A stretch of 64,000 nucleotides of DNA from Eudromia elegans (taxonomy: Eukaryota; Chordata; Aves; Tinamiformes; Tinamidae). The notes below the pieces were generated by a model. The model ran no database searches and was not told the DNA's origin. It was given only the letters and a program-made list of their open reading frames with translations. The stretch spans positions 1,128,402 to 1,192,401 of the forward strand of contig PTEX01000024.1 in NCBI GenBank assembly GCA_003342815.1, read 5' to 3'. The stretch's first letter is position 1; the number at the start of each line of letters is the position of its first letter. Made by a program: the position numbers and the translations under genes. Shown one piece after another: positions 62,241-64,000 of this stretch.

Positions 62241-63363
62241 ACCTTTGCCACCCTGTGGTCCCTCACTGTGCAGCCACTGCCTTGTACATCTATCCAGTCG
62301 GTCCTCCCTGTGCACTGTGTGTCTTGTGTGTCAACTGAGCAAATCTTTTTATGCATCAGCTCAGAGCATAACAAGGAAATATATTTATAGCCATCACAGC
62401 ATTAGGTAGAGATCGGTCCCCTGACCTTCTGGATGGGCTGTGAGTTGACACATGCACTGGTGTGCCCTACTCTTGTTCTAGTCCTCTTTTAGCTGTAAGA
62501 AGTGAGCAGAACTTCTCATCTTTTTGCTGGGTCCCACAAGTCCATATTATGCAGCCACCAAAAGAGCCACAAAAAAAAATAAAAGTCATGTTGGCTCCTC
62601 TTGGGCACCAAAATCCTGTGTTTTAGGGACAAGTGCGTGGTGCGGTTGTGGCCAGGCTGCAGGCTTCACCGAAGGTGATGGGTGCTGCTTGAAGCAGCAA
62701 AGGCCAGGCTTGCCTTTGGTGGTGTGAAAGGCGTTGTGATGCTGTGGTCACCTGCAGACCCTGGGCAGAGAATGGCAAAGGACACTGAGTGTCTATGATG
62801 TGTCTGAGAACTGAGGAATTAAAAATACCCTTCCTGGTTGGGATACCATTGGCTCTAACCCAGGAAGGATTGTTTTCTTAAGGGTTAGGAAGCCCAGAGG
62901 CAGGATATGAACTGAACCCAGCCTCCCGGGCCAGCTGCCCCTCATATCTTATCCCACTCGAGCTCCGTGAGAAGATCCAGGTGATCTCTATCCACCAGAT
63001 CCAGGTGGTTCCCATGCTGCTGGTCCCCAGGACCTGCTAGGTAGAGCTGCCCTGTGGGCTGTGGGCCTGCAGCAGAAAGGCTCTGGAAAGGCAGGTGACA
63101 GCAGTGCGTGACTGTGCTAGCCCAGGCTCCGGAGTAAAACACGCAGGGTAAATATCCCTGCTTCTCACCTGCCCGGCAGTGTTGCAGTAAGGTCACGAGA
63201 GGTTCTGCACCTGGAGCCTGCGGGATGTCTCTGAAGGACGCAATGTAGATATGCCCACACTTTAGCATAGAGAAAGGTTGTCTGATTCCCTGGGGTTGAT
63301 GCCATCTTAAGCTGTTTTTTCCATTCTACTGTCTCTAGGTTCTCTTTGCTTTGAACCAACAGG

Positions 63364-63475
63364 GCTAAATTCTGCTCTGATGTAAATCTCTGCTGCTGTA
63401 AATTGGTGTGATCTTGCAGAAATCAGTGGAGTGGCTCTGGATTTATGCTAGCTGCTAGTGAGAGCAGGATTTGGC
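63364..63475. mobile_element. Palindromic MITE-like element, decayed
   Basis: The 112-base unit begins GCTAAATTCTGCTCT and ends AGAGCAGGATTTGGC; the ends are inverted repeats matching at 13 of 15 positions. The inside has GTAAAT, GTGTGAT and CAGTGGAGTGGCTCTGGATTTA segments. This strongly resembles the palindromic repeat family seen in turtle, crocodile and bird genomes with GGCCAAATTCTGCTCTC ends and GTGTAAAT / CAGTGGAGTTACTCTGGATTTAC cores. Family assignment is from memory. No clear target-site duplication is visible. Confidence 0.6.
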
Positions 63476-64000
63476 GCATGGAGCATGGTCGCCATAGCTC
63501 ACTGTGTCGTGCTCTGCGTTTCCAACAGGCACTGCAGGTGATAAGCAAATCCTGCTGCGAGCCTGGAGGAGCCCTCCCATGCCAGAAAAGTCTTCCTCTA
63601 AATGCCCTTTCTGTGGCAAAGTTAGCCAGCCAGGCAGCAATCGTGGGACAGACGCTGTGGAAAGGTTTTAGCCCACAGGGTCCCACAAATGGGGTGGAAA
63701 ATTTCCATTTAATACATTTTTGCGTCTCGCACTTTAGGGAAAAGAGGCGAACGCATTTGTAGCTGCTGTATCCCACGGGTGCGGTATAATGTATACGGTG
63801 AATGCCGTGTGCGGCACAGGGGGAATGAGTCATACCTGTTCGTGACTCTGGCCGCAGCGGCTGGCCACGATGGACCCTGCCCCTCCGGACCGCCCTGCCA
63901 AGGTGTAGCTGCCCCCAGCTGTATCTGCACATCTGCGCCTCCGCCACGGCGTCCTACACCCACCACCATCGGTGCAGGAGGATCGCGGTGGGAGACGCGT

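Larger units (their letters stand above)
9040..64000 (+). other. GABRB4: GABRB4 gene, 5' part (exons 1-4 and introns), GABA-A receptor beta4 subunit
   Basis: Four coding segments on the + strand join in frame into the start of a Cys-loop receptor subunit. Exon sizes of 80 (coding), 89, 68 and 221 bases with junction phases 2, 1 and 0 match the conserved layout of vertebrate GABRB genes, where exons 3 and 4 are 68 and 221 bases. All introns are GT-AG. The product would be a chloride channel subunit at the neuronal membrane, assembling with alpha and gamma-type subunits. The sequence is beta-type ([34 protein letters not shown]), and its differences from beta1-3 point to the avian beta4 subunit as recalled from the chicken protein; this assignment is from memory, not a search. 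The gene continues past the right edge, with the Cys-loop and membrane helices still to come. The transcription start is not defined here, so the span begins at the start codon. Confidence 0.9.
54302..64000 (+). other. GABRB4 intron 4, incomplete at the right edge
   Basis: It begins with a consensus donor gtaagt. I looked for the next exon (ITTTAACMMDLRRYPLDE-type sequence in any frame) and did not find it. The stretch contains a CCTT repeat, a TA repeat, a pyrimidine-rich tract (61865-62240) and a palindromic MITE-like remnant near the end. Confidence 0.8.

Noticed and set aside
61892..62338. 148-codon hydrophobic frame resembling a membrane protein
   Set aside because: It is the translation of a pyrimidine-rich tract, which automatically gives Leu, Ser, Phe and Pro.
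54302..64000. GABRB4 exon 5 within the window
   Set aside because: No sequence encoding the TTTAACMMDLRRYPL segment with splice sites was found, so the exon should lie to the right.
1..64000. Intact CR1 LINE or endogenous retrovirus
   Set aside because: No CR1 3' octamer repeat (ATTCTATG), no reverse-transcriptase-like frame and no paired LTRs were recognised.

Overview
The window is vertebrate nuclear DNA and almost certainly comes from a bird. It holds the 5' part of one large intron-rich gene on the + strand. Four exons with matching splice phases encode a signal peptide followed by the start of the extracellular domain of a GABA-A receptor beta subunit. The residues that differ from beta1, beta2 and beta3 (for example [26 protein letters not shown]) fit the avian beta4 subunit, GABRB4, as I recall it. 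The scarcity of interspersed repeats, the absence of prokaryotic-style gene packing, and GT-AG introns of 3 to 22 kb agree with a compact avian genome. The species cannot be told from the sequence.

Layout. 1-8.9 kb is upstream DNA. It has a small CpG-rich patch near 2.2-2.5 kb with a textbook RFX X-box, and next to it minus-strand open frames with coding-like composition that I do not recognise. 8.0-10.4 kb is the GABRB4 promoter region: a perfect CRE at 8075-8082, pyrimidine- and homopolymer-rich 5' flank, the signal-peptide exon at 9040-9119, and a CpG island covering exon 1 and the start of intron 1. Exon 2 is 12176-12264, exon 3 is 34728-34795 and exon 4 is 54081-54301. Intron 4 runs off the right edge. 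I found no sequence for exon 5, which should start with the ITTTAACMMDL segment.

The introns contain simple repeats, a few ancient fossil transposons (three MIR/CORE-SINE-like remnants and one short palindromic MITE-like element), two short tandem duplications, long purine or pyrimidine tracts, and AT-rich patches with homeodomain-type motifs that could be conserved enhancers. No tRNA, rRNA, CRISPR or bacterial feature was seen, and no intact CR1, LTR element or viral gene was recognised.

Together the four exons encode residues 1-152 plus two bases of codon 153. They supply the signal sequence, the N-terminal helix, loop D residues of the complementary face (Y86, Q88) and the loop A tyrosine (Y121) of the GABA site. 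The Cys-loop, the four membrane helices and the intracellular loop lie beyond the window. The many long open frames in both strands over 8.3-10.6 kb are by-products of the CpG island, not genes.
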